Below are positions 18,562 through 29,502 of a stretch of DNA of 64,000 bases, in pieces. The DNA is taken from the NCBI GenBank assembly GCA_035384965.1, contig DAOOJE010000018.1:13603-77602 (forward strand), read 5' to 3'. The notes under the pieces were generated by a model. It did not search any database. It had not been told where the DNA came from and worked only from the letters and a program-made list of their open reading frames with translations. Made by a program: the position numbers and the translations under genes. Positions within the stretch are counted from its first letter, which is position 1. The number at the start of each line of letters is the position of its first letter. This DNA comes from JAAYVZ01 sp035384965. Lineage in GTDB: Bacteria; Acidobacteriota; Thermoanaerobaculia; Thermoanaerobaculales; Thermoanaerobaculaceae.

Positions 18562-19125
18562 GTGCGCGTGCTGCTGGTCGAGAACGAGTGCTCGTTTACC
18601 TGGAACGTCGTCGAGTGCCTGCCGTGCCGGCGCGAGGAGGTGCTGCTCCGACCCGGGCGGCAGGCCAGCGGGCTGCTGCCCTTGCTCGACGAGGTCGAGG
18701 CAGTCGTTGTCGGCCCCGGACCGACCGATCCGCTGCGCGCCGGCCTCGTTGACTTCGTGCGCGCGGTGGCGGCCCGAGGCACGCCACTGCTCGGCATTTG
18801 TCTCGGCCATCAGGCGCTCGGGCTCGCGTTCGGGGCGCGGCTGGTGCGCACGCACCCGGTGCACGGCAAGGTGTCGCGCCTTTGCTTCGGCCCCTCGCGC
18901 CTCTTTCCCGGGCTTGTCGGCCCGCAGGACGTCATGCGCTACCACTCGCTCGCTCTTGCCGACGTGCGGCCGCCGCTGCGCGTCGTGGCCGCCACCGAGG
19001 ACGGCATCCCGATGGCGGTGGAGCACGAGACCCTGCCGGTGGCCGGCCTGCAGTTCCACCCCGACTCATACGCCACCCCGAACGGCCCCGCCATGCTCGC
19101 CGCCTTTTTCGGAGCCGTACGATGA
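18562..19125 (+). CDS. pabA: Aminodeoxychorismate/anthranilate synthase glutamine amidotransferase
   Basis: 187 residues, class I glutamine amidotransferase. It shows GPGPTDP, the nucleophile motif GICLGHQALGLAFGARLV, RYHSLAL and the catalytic His/Glu-equivalent FHPDSYAT near the C-terminus. It supplies ammonia to the next gene's chorismate-binding domain. GTG 18562 is taken as start because the fold begins right there (VRVLLVENECSF). Its TGA overlaps the ATG of pabB (ATGA). The pabB partner and its lyase-like C-terminal domain point to folate (p-aminobenzoate) rather than tryptophan synthesis. Confidence 0.9.
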   Translation: MRVLLVENECSFTWNVVECLPCRREEVLLRPGRQASGLLPLLDEVEAVVVGPGPTDPLRAGLVDFVRAVAARGTPLLGICLGHQALGLAFGARLVRTHPVHGKVSRLCFGPSRLFPGLVGPQDVMRYHSLALADVRPPLRVVAATEDGIPMAVEHETLPVAGLQFHPDSYATPNGPAMLAAFFGAVR

Positions 19126-20849
19126 GGCTTTCCGATCTTGAACAGCTCCCCTCGTTCGCCTTGCTCGGCCCCGGCTTCGCGGGCGACTGGCTGCTGCTGA
19201 CCGAACTCGTCGGCGCGCCGACATCCCCCTGCCTCGTGCTGGCACCGTTCGAGGCCAAGCGCAGCGCCTGGGTCTGCCTCGACGGCAGAGTCGAGCGAGT
19301 CGATCTCGAGGTGGATGTGGTGCCCGAGCCGCTCCCGGTGGTGCTCGAGCCCACCGGCTACCTCGAGCAGGTGGAAAGCATCCGGCAGGCCATCGCAGCC
19401 GGGGACGTCTACCAGGTGTGCCTGGCGCGCTTCGCGCGGCTGCCCGCCTGTCCCGGCTCGCTGCTCGCTGCCGCTCTTTGGCGTTCTTCCCCTCCGTCGT
19501 ATGCCGCCTGGGTGCGCCTTTCTGACGGGGTCGAGCTGGTTTCGGCCTCACCGGAGCTGTTGCTGGCCACCGAGGGGCGTCGGGCCCGCACCGAGCCGAT
19601 GAAGGGAACGGCCGGCCCGGAGGCTGCGGGGGCGCTCGCGGCGAGCGGCAAGGACGCCGCCGAGCTGGCGATGATCACCGACCTGCTGCGCAACGACCTC
19701 ACGCCCGTGTGTCTGCCCCGCTCGGTGCGGGTTGTCGATCCTCGCCGTTTCGTGACGCTGCCGTACGCCGTCCAGACCGTCAGCGTGGTGGAGGGCGAGC
19801 TGGCGCCCGGCATCGGGCCGCTCGACGCTCTGGCCGCCCTTCACCCGGGCGGCTCGGTCACGGGAGCCCCGAAGCTTGCCGCGCTGCGCCTGTTGCGAGC
19901 GCTCGAGGGTGGACCCCGCGGCCTCTACTGCGGCGCTCTCGGTTTTCTTCGCGGCGGCCGCTCGGCGTTCAGCTTGCTCATCCGCACCGCGGCGCGGACG
20001 GCGGAGGGCTGGGCGTACGGAGTCGGGAGCGGAATCGTGTTCGACTCCGACCCGGCGGCGGAGCTCGAGGAGCTTCACGTCAAACTCGGGACGCTCAGTG
20101 CCTCCCCCGCCCGGCCGGTCCAGGGTCCCGCGTCGCGCGTCCTCCTCCAGCCTCACGCCCAGCGCTGCCACCTCCCACCCCCCACCGCCCCTGCCCCCGG
20201 GGAGGCCAGGAGTCGCTACACGCTGCTGCGGGTGACCAGGCGCGGGGTGGTGTTGCTCGATTTCCACTTGCGGCGGCTGGGCGCTGACGTGCCTGGGCCA
20301 GGTCGGGAGGCGCTATTGGCTTTTCTGGCCAGCGCCCGGCCGGGAGTGTGGGCCGTGTGGCTCGAGGGCGGCGCGGTGCGGGCCAAGCAACGCCCGGGTT
20401 CCCGCCTTGCCGACGGCATGCCGGTGTGTGTTCTCCCGTCGCCGCTTTCCCCCGGCGCCGGTCTCATCCGCAAGCCGCCCTCGCCCGGCCCCTACGACGC
20501 CGTGCGGACCCACGGCGTGGTGACGCTTTTGACGAGCCCCGACCGGTGCGAAATCTGGGAAGCGTGCAGCGCCGCGGTGCTCGGCTGGGACGGTGCGCAT
20601 CTCGTTGTACCGCCCCCGGACCGGCCCCGCGTCTGGTCCGCGGCCGAGGCCGCGGTGCGCGAGCACTTCCCGGTGGTCGAGGCGCCGCTGCCGCTCGCCT
20701 CGTCGATGCCCCTGCTGCTCGTCAACGCCGTGAAGGGCACTTGCGCACCCGAGCTGCCGGGGCGCGCGTTCTTCCCCGCTGACGCCCGGGACCGCGTGGA
20801 ACGGCTGCTCGAAAGCCTCACCCGCGGTGTCCCGGGCCGCCCCGGGTGA
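19122..20849 (+). CDS. pabB: Aminodeoxychorismate synthase PabB fused to PabC-like lyase domain
   Basis: 575 residues. Residues about 80-330 are the chorismate-utilising domain: YLEQVESIRQAIAAGDVYQV, SPELLLATEGRRARTEPMKGT (the Lys-containing core), DLLRNDLTPVC, HPGGSVTGAPKLAALRLL and GLYCGALGFL. The C-terminal 200 residues look like a fold-type IV PLP enzyme (4-amino-4-deoxychorismate lyase): YTLLRVTRRGVVLLDFHLRRL near its start, a Lys in LIRKPPSPGPYDAV, and EIWEACSAAVLGWDGAHLVVPP. So synthase and lyase steps of p-aminobenzoate formation are on one chain, with pabA directly upstream. Confidence 0.9.
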   Translation: MRLSDLEQLPSFALLGPGFAGDWLLLTELVGAPTSPCLVLAPFEAKRSAWVCLDGRVERVDLEVDVVPEPLPVVLEPTGYLEQVESIRQAIAAGDVYQVCLARFARLPACPGSLLAAALWRSSPPSYAAWVRLSDGVELVSASPELLLATEGRRARTEPMKGTAGPEAAGALAASGKDAAELAMITDLLRNDLTPVCLPRSVRVVDPRRFVTLPYAVQTVSVVEGELAPGIGPLDALAALHPGGSVTGAPKLAALRLLRALEGGPRGLYCGALGFLRGGRSAFSLLIRTAARTAEGWAYGVGSGIVFDSDPAAELEELHVKLGTLSASPARPVQGPASRVLLQPHAQRCHLPPPTAPAPGEARSRYTLLRVTRRGVVLLDFHLRRLGADVPGPGREALLAFLASARPGVWAVWLEGGAVRAKQRPGSRLADGMPVCVLPSPLSPGAGLIRKPPSPGPYDAVRTHGVVTLLTSPDRCEIWEACSAAVLGWDGAHLVVPPPDRPRVWSAAEAAVREHFPVVEAPLPLASSMPLLLVNAVKGTCAPELPGRAFFPADARDRVERLLESLTRGVPGRPG

Positions 20850-20903
20850 AGCTCGGAACCGGCCTGGCGCCGCGAGCCGGGTGAGAGGCTGCGCCGGGCG
20901 CAG

Positions 20904-23900
20904 CTAAGCCGTGCCGTCGAGCCCGGTGCCCCGCACGCGGCCTTCGAGGCGGCCCCAGAGAACTGGCAGGACAACGAGCGTGAGCAGGGTCGAGGTGACG
21001 ATCCCGCCCATGACGACGACGGCCAGCGGCTTCTGGATGTCGGCGCCGGAGCCGGTGGCGAACAGCATCGGCAGGTGGCCGATGAAGCTCGTGAGCGCGG
21101 TCATGAGCAGCGGCCGGAGCCGCACATCGCACCCCTCGACGACGGCCGAGGCGACGTCGCGCCTCCGCTCGCGGAGCTGCCTGAAGAACGCCACCAGCAC
21201 CACGTCGTTTTGCACCGCCACGCCGAGCAGCACGATGAACGCCACGGCTGCCGACACCGAAAGGTGCATCCCGAACGCGGCGGCCGCCAGCACGCCGCCG
21301 ACCAGCGCGAACGTAAGGTTACCAGCACCGCGTTGCGCCAGGTGCCGAGCACCCCCACCAGCAGCAGGAGAATGAGCGCCAGCGCGACGGGCACGACAAC
21401 GGCGAGCTGCCGCATCGCCCGCTGCTGGTTTTCGAACTGGCCGCCGTACTCGATCCAGTAGCCCTGGGGCAGCTCCCGTTCGAGCCCGGCCAGGCGCTGG
21501 CGCACCTCGTGGACGAACCGGCCGAGGTCGCGCCCGCGCACGTTGACCTCCACCTCGACGCACCGCATCCCCTGCTCCCGGCTGATCTGCGACGGTCCCT
21601 CCGCCACCGAGATCGCCGCCACCTGGGCGAGCGGCACGCGCTGGCCGCTGGGCGTCGAGACGAGCAGCCGGCCCAGCGCGTCGAGGTCCTTCCGGGACTC
21701 CTCGGGCAGCCGGGCGAGCACGGCGGTGCGCCGCCGCCCCTCCACGATCATCGTGACCGCGCGACCGGCCACGCCGAGTTCCAGCATGTCGTCGACATCG
21801 GCGGCACCGAGCCCCCGGCGCGCCATGGCGTCGCGGTCAGGTGTGACCTCGATCCCGGTCAGTCCGGCCACCTGCTCGACCTTGAGGTCAACCGCGCCTT
21901 CGACGCCGCGCACCCGCTCGGCGGCCTGGTCAGCGAGCCGATTGAGCACCGCGAGGTCGGGCCCGAAGACCTTCACTGCAAGATTGCTCTGGACCCCCGA
22001 AATGAGCTGGTTGACACGCAGCGCAATCGGCTGTGAGAACGCCGGCCGCAGCCCCGGGATGGCCCCGATTTCCCGCTCGAGCGCTGCCACCAGCTCCGCC
22101 TTGCTGCGCCGGCTCCTCCATCCGGCGCGCGGGCGCAGCATGATCATGACGTCGGTCTGCTCGGGGCCCATGGGGTCCTCGGAAATCTCGGCGCGGCCGG
22201 TCTCGCTCACCACGGTCGCGACCTCGTCGAAGCGCCGCACGCGCTCCTCGATGAGCCGGGCGACCTCGACCGAGCCCTCGATCGAGGCGTTCGGCAGCCG
22301 CACCACGTTGATGGCAATTGCCCCCTCGTCGAGGTTCGGGATGAACTCGGTGCCGAGGCGGGGCACGACGGCAAGCGAGGCGAGCAGGAAGGCGAGCGAA
22401 AGGCCGAGGGCGAGCCGCGGGCGCGCCATCGCCCGCCCGAGCAGTCGAAGGTAGCCGAGGCGGAAGACCCGCACGAGACCGGGTTCGCGTTCCTCTCGCC
22501 GGGCGAGGAGGCGCTCGCACAGTGCCGGCACCACGAGCAGCGCCACCACGATCGAGGTGAGCAGCGCGAACATGAGCGTCAGCGCGAGGGGCCGGAACAT
22601 CTTCCCCTCGATCCGCTGCAGCGTCAGGAGCGGCACCAGCACAAGGGCAATGACGAGGATCGAAAACGTCACTGGCCGCGCCGCCTCGGCCAGCGCCGCA
22701 GCCACGACGTGGCGGCGCGGCGCGTCCAGCCGCCGCGCCAGGTGGCGCCGAAGGTTTTCGACCACGACGACGAGTCGTCCACCACCATCCCGACCGAAAA
22801 CGCCAGTCCTCCCAGGCTCATGAGGTTGGACGACAGCCCGGCGGCGCCCATGGCAATGAAGCTCGCCAGGAACGTCTGCGGCAGCGAGAGCACGACGATG
22901 AGCGAGGTGCGCAGCTCGGCAACGAAGAGGAACAGCACCACGACGACGAGCAGCGCCCCCCAGCCGAGCGCTTCCGTGACAGTGCGGATGCAGGCCTGAA
23001 TGAGGTCGGTGCGGTCCTAGAAGACATCGAGGCGCACCCCCGCGGGAAGCATCTTTTTCACCTGCGCGGCCCTCGCCTTGACGGCCTCGACCACGGTGCG
23101 CGAGTTGGCGCCGCGCAGCATGATCACCATGCCGACCACGGTCTCCCCCCGCCCGTCGCGCGTCACCGCTCCCTGGCGGGTGGCACCGCCAGCGACGACG
23201 TCTGCCACGTCCCGCACCAGCACGGGGGTGCCGCCGGAGACCTTGAGGACCACCATTTCCACGTCCCGCGGCGAGCGGAACCGGCCGTCGCCGCGGATCA
23301 CCATTTGTTCCCAGCCCTTGAGGATGTGGCCGCCACCGGCCGACGAGTTGCCCCGCTCGAGCGCCTCCGCCACGTCGTGCAGCGAAAGCCCGTACGCCAG
23401 CAGGCGGTCCGGATGCACCAGCACCTGCACTTGCCGGACGAACCCGCCAAAGCTGTTGACCTCGGTCACACCAGGCACGGTGCGCAGCTGCGGCGCCACC
23501 AGCCAGTCCTGGATGGCCTGCTTCTCGTCGAGCGGCAGGTCGCCCTCCAGCGTGTACTGGAAGATCTCGCCGAGCCCGGTGGACAGCGGTGCCAGCTCGG
23601 CCTCCACCCCGGGCGGCAGCGCCTCGCGCGCGCCGGCAAGGCGCTCGAGCACGAGCTGGCGGGCAAAGTAGGGGTCGACGCCGTCCTCGAACACCACCAC
23701 CACTTGCGAGAGCCCGCCGCGCGAAAGCGAGCGCACCTGCACGACGCGCGGCAGCCCGCCCATCCGCTGCTCGATCGGGTAGGTCACGCGCTGTTCGACA
23801 TCCTCGGCGGCGAGCCCATCGGCACGGCCCAGCACCATGACCTGGACGTTGGTGACGTCGGGGAAGGCGTCGATGGGCAGGCGAACCCAGGCCCACACCC

Positions 23901-23976
23901 CGCCAGCAACGAGGAAGGCGGCGGCAATCCAGCTCACCCATTGGCGGCGCAGCAACGCGGCAAGGAAGCGTTCCAT
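20904..23976 (-). pseudogene. czcA: CzcA/CusA-type RND heavy-metal efflux pump, broken
   Basis: A normal inner-membrane RND start (MERFLAALLRRQWVSW...FPDVTNVQV) runs to a TAG at 23017-23019, in place of the Tyr codon of the conserved F-Y-D-R-T motif. The same frame continues (LFLFVAELRTSLIVVLSLP) to the conserved VGMVVDDS, where a one-base deletion near 22768 shifts it. The long middle (SILVIALVLVPLLTLQ, GTEFIPNLDEGAIAINVVRLP) follows in the new frame. A third lesion near 21325 precedes the last membrane block (FALVGGVLAAAAFG...GDIQKP-like end). About 1020 residues would be encoded if repaired. Three separate lesions make activity unlikely. Confidence 0.85.
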
Positions 23977-23985
23977 CGCTGCCCC

Positions 23986-25272
23986 CTATTCCGCGCGCCC
24001 GGCGCCCATCTTGGAGCGCAGGACGCCCGACTTGAGCAGGAAGGCGCCGCGCGTCACCACTTCCTGGCCGGCCGCCAGCCCCTCGACGATCTCGACCCAG
24101 TCGGCCCACGTCCGGCCGACGGTCACCGGCCGGCGCACAAAGAAGCTCTCGTCGTGGCGTACGAACACGAAGTGGCGGCCCTCGTCTTCGAGCACTGCCG
24201 CGGCATGCGCCGCCAGTGTCTCGCCCGTGGCTGGGAGGAGCAGGCGGACTCGTGCCGTCATCCCGGCCCGCAAGAGGTTGCCCGGGTTGTCCACGACGAC
24301 GCGGGCCCGGGCCGTGCGGGTCGCCTCGTCGAAGGTGCCGCCGACGCGCTCCACGCTCCCGGCGAACACCCGCCCCTGGTACGAGGGAACCACAACCTCG
24401 ACCTTCACTTCCTGTCGTGCCTGCACATCCAGCACCGCCGCGACCTCGCGCTCGTACAGCGCGGTCTGCACCCACATCCTCGAGGTGTCAGCCAGCAGCA
24501 CCGTGCGTTCCCCGGGCGAGACCAGCGCCCCGAGCCAGAGGCGGCGTTCCTGCACGGTGCCGGTGAACGGCGCGCGTACGGCGAGCTGGCCGCCGCCCAC
24601 CTGCGGCGGCGAGCTCGACGCTGACGCCAGGTCGCTCTCAGTCAGCCCGAAGAGGGCGCCCTGCGCCGTCACCAGATCGCGGCGAGCCGCGCTCACGGAG
24701 GAGGCCACGAGCGCCCGCTCCGCCTCCGCCCGCGAAAGCTCGAGCGGGGACCGTTCCCCGGCTTCGACCAGGGCCTGCACCGTGGCCGCCACCTCGGTGG
24801 CAGCGCGCAGGTTCGCCTCGGCCAGGCGCAAAGCTTCCGCAGCAGCCAGCGCGACCCAGAAGCGGCGCTCGACCTCGGCCACGACCTCGCGTCGCGCGAG
24901 TTCGAGCCGCACTGCCGCCTCATCACGCCACAGCCGCGCCGCCTCTACGCAGGCGCCACGGGTGGCCAGCGGCAGCGGCCGCTGCAGCGTGACCCTGGTC
25001 TCCGAGTTGGCGCTGCGCGGCAACCAGCCGTCAAGCCCCTCCACCTCGCCCTCGAGTTCGGGGTTCGGCCACACCCCCGCCTGCCGGAGTTCGGCCCTGG
25101 CAGCTTCCAGCTCGGCCGCGGCAGCGGCCAACCCCGGGCTGTGTGCGAGGGCGCGGGCGCGCGCCTCGGCGAGGGTCATCCCTGCGGGGGTGGCTCTCTC
25201 GGCGGCCGCGGCGCGGTTGCCGAGCACTGTCACGAGCAGCGCCGCAGCTTCCCAAAAGCGTGTCCTGTCCAT
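23986..25272 (-). CDS. Chimera of CzcC outer-membrane factor and CzcB adaptor
   Basis: 428 residues. The first about 200 residues are a TolC/CzcC-like factor: signal-like N-terminus, MTLAEARARALAHSPGLAAA, WPNPELEGEVEGLDG, and the helical stretch VEAGERSPLELSRAEAERA. The rest is the C-terminal half of a membrane-fusion adaptor: FGLTESDLA, LAVRAPFTGTVQERRLWLGA, DTSRMWVQTALYEREVA, GNLLRAGMTARVRLLLP. The junction is near 24650-24690. The second half of the outer-membrane protein and the first half of the adaptor are missing, so an in-frame deletion of over 1 kb joined them. Start ATG 25272 has GGAGGAGG. It is unlikely to work as either part; the downstream pump gene is also broken. Confidence 0.8.
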   Translation of the reverse strand: MDRTRFWEAAALLVTVLGNRAAAAERATPAGMTLAEARARALAHSPGLAAAAAELEAARAELRQAGVWPNPELEGEVEGLDGWLPRSANSETRVTLQRPLPLATRGACVEAARLWRDEAAVRLELARREVVAEVERRFWVALAAAEALRLAEANLRAATEVAATVQALVEAGERSPLELSRAEAERALVASSVSAARRDLVTAQGALFGLTESDLASASSSPPQVGGGQLAVRAPFTGTVQERRLWLGALVSPGERTVLLADTSRMWVQTALYEREVAAVLDVQARQEVKVEVVVPSYQGRVFAGSVERVGGTFDEATRTARARVVVDNPGNLLRAGMTARVRLLLPATGETLAAHAAAVLEDEGRHFVFVRHDESFFVRRPVTVGRTWADWVEIVEGLAAGQEVVTRGAFLLKSGVLRSKMGAGRAE

Positions 25273-25653
25273 GCTTCCTCCTCCCGTCGGACGCAACGTG
25301 CACTGCGGGCGGAGGAAAACGCAGAGGCGCAGCATGGTGAAGGAGGGCGGCGACCCGCCAGAGCGCGCCTGGACGGGCGCCAGCGGGCGACTGCTCTTGC
25401 CGATGGGGACCCCCACCCCGACTCCGGCCGCCACCACGGCGAGGATCGTGCCGGTTCGGCGGGCGAGGTCGGAGTCGTGGTTCACCGGAAGATCCGGGCA
25501 CGAGCCGCACGAGTCGGACGGCGGCCCGCCAACCTCACGCGGGTCACGGGGCTCGTGGTCAGAGGCGTCGTGGTGGCAGCAAGCGCTGCCCGGGACTTCC
25601 AGCCACAGGTGCCCGCCCGTATCGTGGCACCAGACGACCGTTTCGGGCCTCAC
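25273..25653 (-). CDS. Small Cys/His-rich metal-efflux leader protein, reading into czcC
   Basis: From GTG 25653 the frame encodes VVWCHDTGGHLWLE, then SACCHHDASDHEP and SCGSCPDLPV, with a hydrophobic segment later. Short Cys/His-rich proteins of this sort are often the first gene of CzcCBA-type operons, so a metal-binding role is plausible. There is no stop before the czcC start at 25272, so it may be translated as a 555-residue fusion, or its own stop was lost. I could not name the family firmly. Confidence 0.45.
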
Positions 25654-25767
25654 CCCGTCACAACGAACGCCAGGGCGGCCGTTCCCGGCCGCCCCGAGAG
25701 TGTCCGTCCGCGCGCCTCACGACGCCGGATTCTAGGCCACGATTCGTGCGAAGTTCACAACAACGCT

Positions 25768-25792
25768 GCGGGGGAGGATCGCCCTCCCCCGC
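25768..25792 (-). terminator. Strong hairpin after the sigma-54-controlled gene
   Basis: A perfect nine-pair stem GCGGGGGAG/CTCCCCCGC with a seven-base loop lies 11 nt after the stop at 25803. No long U-run follows, so it may block RNA decay rather than terminate alone. Confidence 0.5.
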
Positions 25793-25802
25793 CGATATGC
25801 GA

Positions 25803-26687
25803 CTACCGCCGGCGTCCACGGCCCACCACCAGGGGCAGGCCGGTTTCCGGGCTGCGCAGCGACACCTGGAGGCCCGAGGCGAGGTCGGTGAGAGACAGGG
25901 CCACCCAGTGCTCGCTGCCGTCCACCGTCACGGGAGCGGCGTTCACGGTGATCTGGGCGCCGCTCGCCGGGGTGTACCCGGCCTCGAGCAGCGCGCGGTA
26001 TGGCGAGAGCATGATCGTGACGTCTCCGGCCGAGGTCCCCAGCACGAGGGTCGGCGAACCCTCCCCGGCGCCACCCGCGAAGCTCTTGACCGTGCCCGTG
26101 TATGTCGCCGCCCGGAGCAGGTCCGGCCCGCCGCAGGCACCCTGCCCGCGGCGCCCGCGCACGCCTGCCGCCGGACCGTTGCCCGTCCCCTGAGCTGCGG
26201 CCCCCTGGGTACCACTGCCGGTTCCGACTCCGGGGGTCCCCGCGCCGAGGCGACGGCGAACGCCGGTGCCCTGCATGCCGAGCCAGGCCGGCGTCCCGTC
26301 GGCGTTGTGCAAGACCACCGTCACGTTACGAGTCACGTTCCTAACCTGCGCGACCACCACCCCGCGCTCGCACGTCGTGCACGCCCAGCCCTGGACCTCG
26401 GCAAGGTCGCCAGGCTGCGCCGTGAATCCCTGTGCCTGCAGATAGTGGAACGGCCCCAGCACGAACGTCGACTGGGTGCCGTTCGAGTCGCGGACGACCA
26501 GCGCGGGCATCCCCTCGCCGTAGCCGGCCACGAACGCCACCACCTCGCCCTGTACGGTGAACGCGGTGCTCGTGTCGATCTTCGGGCCGGCTCCGGGCCC
26601 TCCTCGCCGTTGCTGCGCCCCGACGGACACCGCAAGAACCAGAGCAATACCCATCATCACCAGGCTCTTCATCGAACTGACTTTCAT
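25803..26687 (-). CDS. Secreted protein with two beta-domains, sigma-54 controlled
   Basis: 294 residues. ATG 26687 has AGGAGG eight bases upstream and encodes a clear signal peptide (SLVMMGIALVLAVSVGAQ). The mature part has two similar small beta-rich modules, one around FTVQGEVVAFVAGYGEGMPALVV and one around YTGTVKSFAGGAGEGSPTLVL, joined by a Gly/Thr/Ala linker. Each is followed by a phrase of the same kind (FVLGPFHYLQAQGF and IMLSPYRALLEAGY), so it is an internal duplication resembling OB-fold-like metal- or ligand-binding modules. Two Cys pairs occur (ACTTCERG, GQGACGG). A -24/-12 promoter and enhancer-like repeats lie upstream. Function unknown. Confidence 0.8.
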   Translation of the reverse strand: MKVSSMKSLVMMGIALVLAVSVGAQQRRGGPGAGPKIDTSTAFTVQGEVVAFVAGYGEGMPALVVRDSNGTQSTFVLGPFHYLQAQGFTAQPGDLAEVQGWACTTCERGVVVAQVRNVTRNVTVVLHNADGTPAWLGMQGTGVRRRLGAGTPGVGTGSGTQGAAAQGTGNGPAAGVRGRRGQGACGGPDLLRAATYTGTVKSFAGGAGEGSPTLVLGTSAGDVTIMLSPYRALLEAGYTPASGAQITVNAAPVTVDGSEHWVALSLTDLASGLQVSLRSPETGLPLVVGRGRRR

Positions 26688-26739
26688 GGCTGCATCCTCC
26701 TGTTCGCCGGCGCTGTTTCCCAGCGCCGCCCACCAGCCG

Positions 26740-26755
26740 AGCACACGCCGTGCCA
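26740..26755 (-). promoter_or_regulatory. Sigma-54 (-24/-12) promoter
   Basis: On the minus strand TGGCACGGCGTGTGCT fits the sigma-54 consensus TGGCACG-N4-TTGCW with one mismatch, including the invariant GG and GC ten bases apart. It lies 52 bases upstream of the ATG at 26687. Confidence 0.8.
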
Positions 26756-26791
26756 GGTCGATGAGGAATCCGCAAATACTTGACACGAAAT

Positions 26792-26867
26792 CTTTTGCGG
26801 TTGCAGACCGGCAAGGTGCCAGCAGGCCGGCCTGCAAGAACTTGCAGTCGGGGCGCAACCGCTTGCA
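26792..26867 (-). promoter_or_regulatory. Enhancer-like binding sites for the NtrC-type regulator
   Basis: Three related elements precede the -24/-12 promoter. The perfect palindrome CTGCAAGAACTTGCAG is at 26832-26847. A near copy TGCAA-N4-TTGCG is at 26854-26867, centred 21 bp (two helical turns) away, and a half-like copy CTTTTGCGGTTGCAG at 26792-26806 is centred about 40 bp on the other side. The spacing suits cooperative binding of dimers. One site overlaps the 3' end of the regulator gene. Confidence 0.7.
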
Positions 26868-26868
26868 G

Positions 26869-28164
<1,296 letters not shown>

Positions 28165-28165
28165 C

Positions 28166-29350
28166 TCAAGGCCCTTCCGCCGGGAGCACGAGCCGGGCGA
28201 TGCAGCCGCCTCCCGGGCGAGGCGCGAGCGTCACGTCGCCGCCGTTGGCCCGGGCCAGCGCTCTGACGATCGGCAGCCCGAGGCCGGTTCCTTCCGCGCG
28301 GGTGGTCACGTACGGCCGGAACGCCTGCTCGGCCTCGACCGAGAGGCCGGGCCCGCGATCGGCGACCTCCATCACCGCGAGCCGGCCCTCGCGCCGGATC
28401 GACACGCTCAGCTCGCCACCGGGATCGAACGCTCGCGCGTTAGCGAGCAGCTCTTCGGCAATGCTCTCGACGTGCTCGGGGTCGGCCCAGGCGGTCGTGG
28501 GCCCCGGGGCCGTGACGCGAATCGCACCAGCCAGGCGACCGGCCAGCTTCTCGCCCAGAGCCGCGAGATCGATCACCGCAGGATCCGCTTCCGGGGGCCG
28601 GGCGAAGTCCAGCAACCGCGCCAGCAGCGCCTCGATCCGCTCGCAGGCCTCGAGCACCCGCTTGCCCCGGGCGGCGACGGCGGTCGCAGGGTCCGCGGCC
28701 AGGAGCTGCGCCGTCCCCTTGATGCCCGCGAGCGGGTTGCGGATCCGGTGCGCCAGACCGGCACCCGCGCCGGCCACCAACTCGAGGCGCTCCCGCTCGG
28801 CCTGGCTGGAGGCGAGCTTTCGCCGCTGCTCGAGCCCCGCCACACCGAAAACGGCGAAACCGACGAGGGCCACGGCGGCCGCCACGGCCGAGATCAGGAT
28901 CACTGGCGCAAGCCTCCCGGCACTGCCCAAGACCTCGCGCGGTTGCAGCCGCAGCACGGCTTGCGGTCCCCGCCCAGGCCCCGCTCCCCCCACCCCCAGC
29001 GCCCCACGCCACCCTGGCCCCAGCATCGCCCGGTGTTCGAAGGCGCCGGTTCCCACCTCGCCTTCGCGCACCACCACGCCGTGCGGCCCGGCGAGCTCGA
29101 CCCCGCGCAGGGCGTCGGCATGCGCCTCGAGGAAGCTGCGCATCGCCACGCGGGGCTCGGCGGGGCCCGCTTCCCGCAACTCGGCCTCCAGGGCGTGCCC
29201 GAGACGCAGCAGCACGCCGTCCCGTACCGCCTGATCACGCTCACCGAGGGTCCGTGCCGCCACCCACGCGAGCCAGGTCAGCGCCACGCCCAGCCCCAGC
29301 GCCGCGGCGACCGGCAGCACCATCAGCACCCGGGCGGGCGGTGGTTTCAC
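28166..29350 (-). CDS. Membrane sensor histidine kinase
   Basis: 394 residues. Two membrane helices (residues about 8-32 and 150-175) flank a 110-residue extracytoplasmic sensor region. The cytoplasmic part has the H-box GLAHRIRNPLAGIKG (phosphorylated His), N-box AEELLANARAF, G1 VADRGPGLS and G2 GTGLGLPIVRAL, as in NtrB/ZraS-like kinases. It is translationally linked to the NtrC-type regulator. The sensor domain is not recognised, so the signal is unknown; periplasmic metal or envelope stress would be typical for this class. Confidence 0.93.
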   Translation of the reverse strand: MKPPPARVLMVLPVAAALGLGVALTWLAWVAARTLGERDQAVRDGVLLRLGHALEAELREAGPAEPRVAMRSFLEAHADALRGVELAGPHGVVVREGEVGTGAFEHRAMLGPGWRGALGVGGAGPGRGPQAVLRLQPREVLGSAGRLAPVILISAVAAAVALVGFAVFGVAGLEQRRKLASSQAERERLELVAGAGAGLAHRIRNPLAGIKGTAQLLAADPATAVAARGKRVLEACERIEALLARLLDFARPPEADPAVIDLAALGEKLAGRLAGAIRVTAPGPTTAWADPEHVESIAEELLANARAFDPGGELSVSIRREGRLAVMEVADRGPGLSVEAEQAFRPYVTTRAEGTGLGLPIVRALARANGGDVTLAPRPGGGCIARLVLPAEGP

Positions 29351-29502
29351 GGAGTGCCCCGCCCGGACCCTGCAACCATTCGTGTCTCGAAGCGCAGGCG
29401 CCCGGCGTCCATCGCTGCCATCCTACCAGCGCGCCACCGGCCAGCGGTGCCGGGCCGCGGCGCGCCGCGGCCGGTGCTACCCTTGGAGCGGGAGGCCACC
29501 GG

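Noticed and set aside
23017..23019. Stop within czcA as recoding
   Set aside because: It is TAG, it replaces a conserved Tyr codon, and other lesions are present in the gene.
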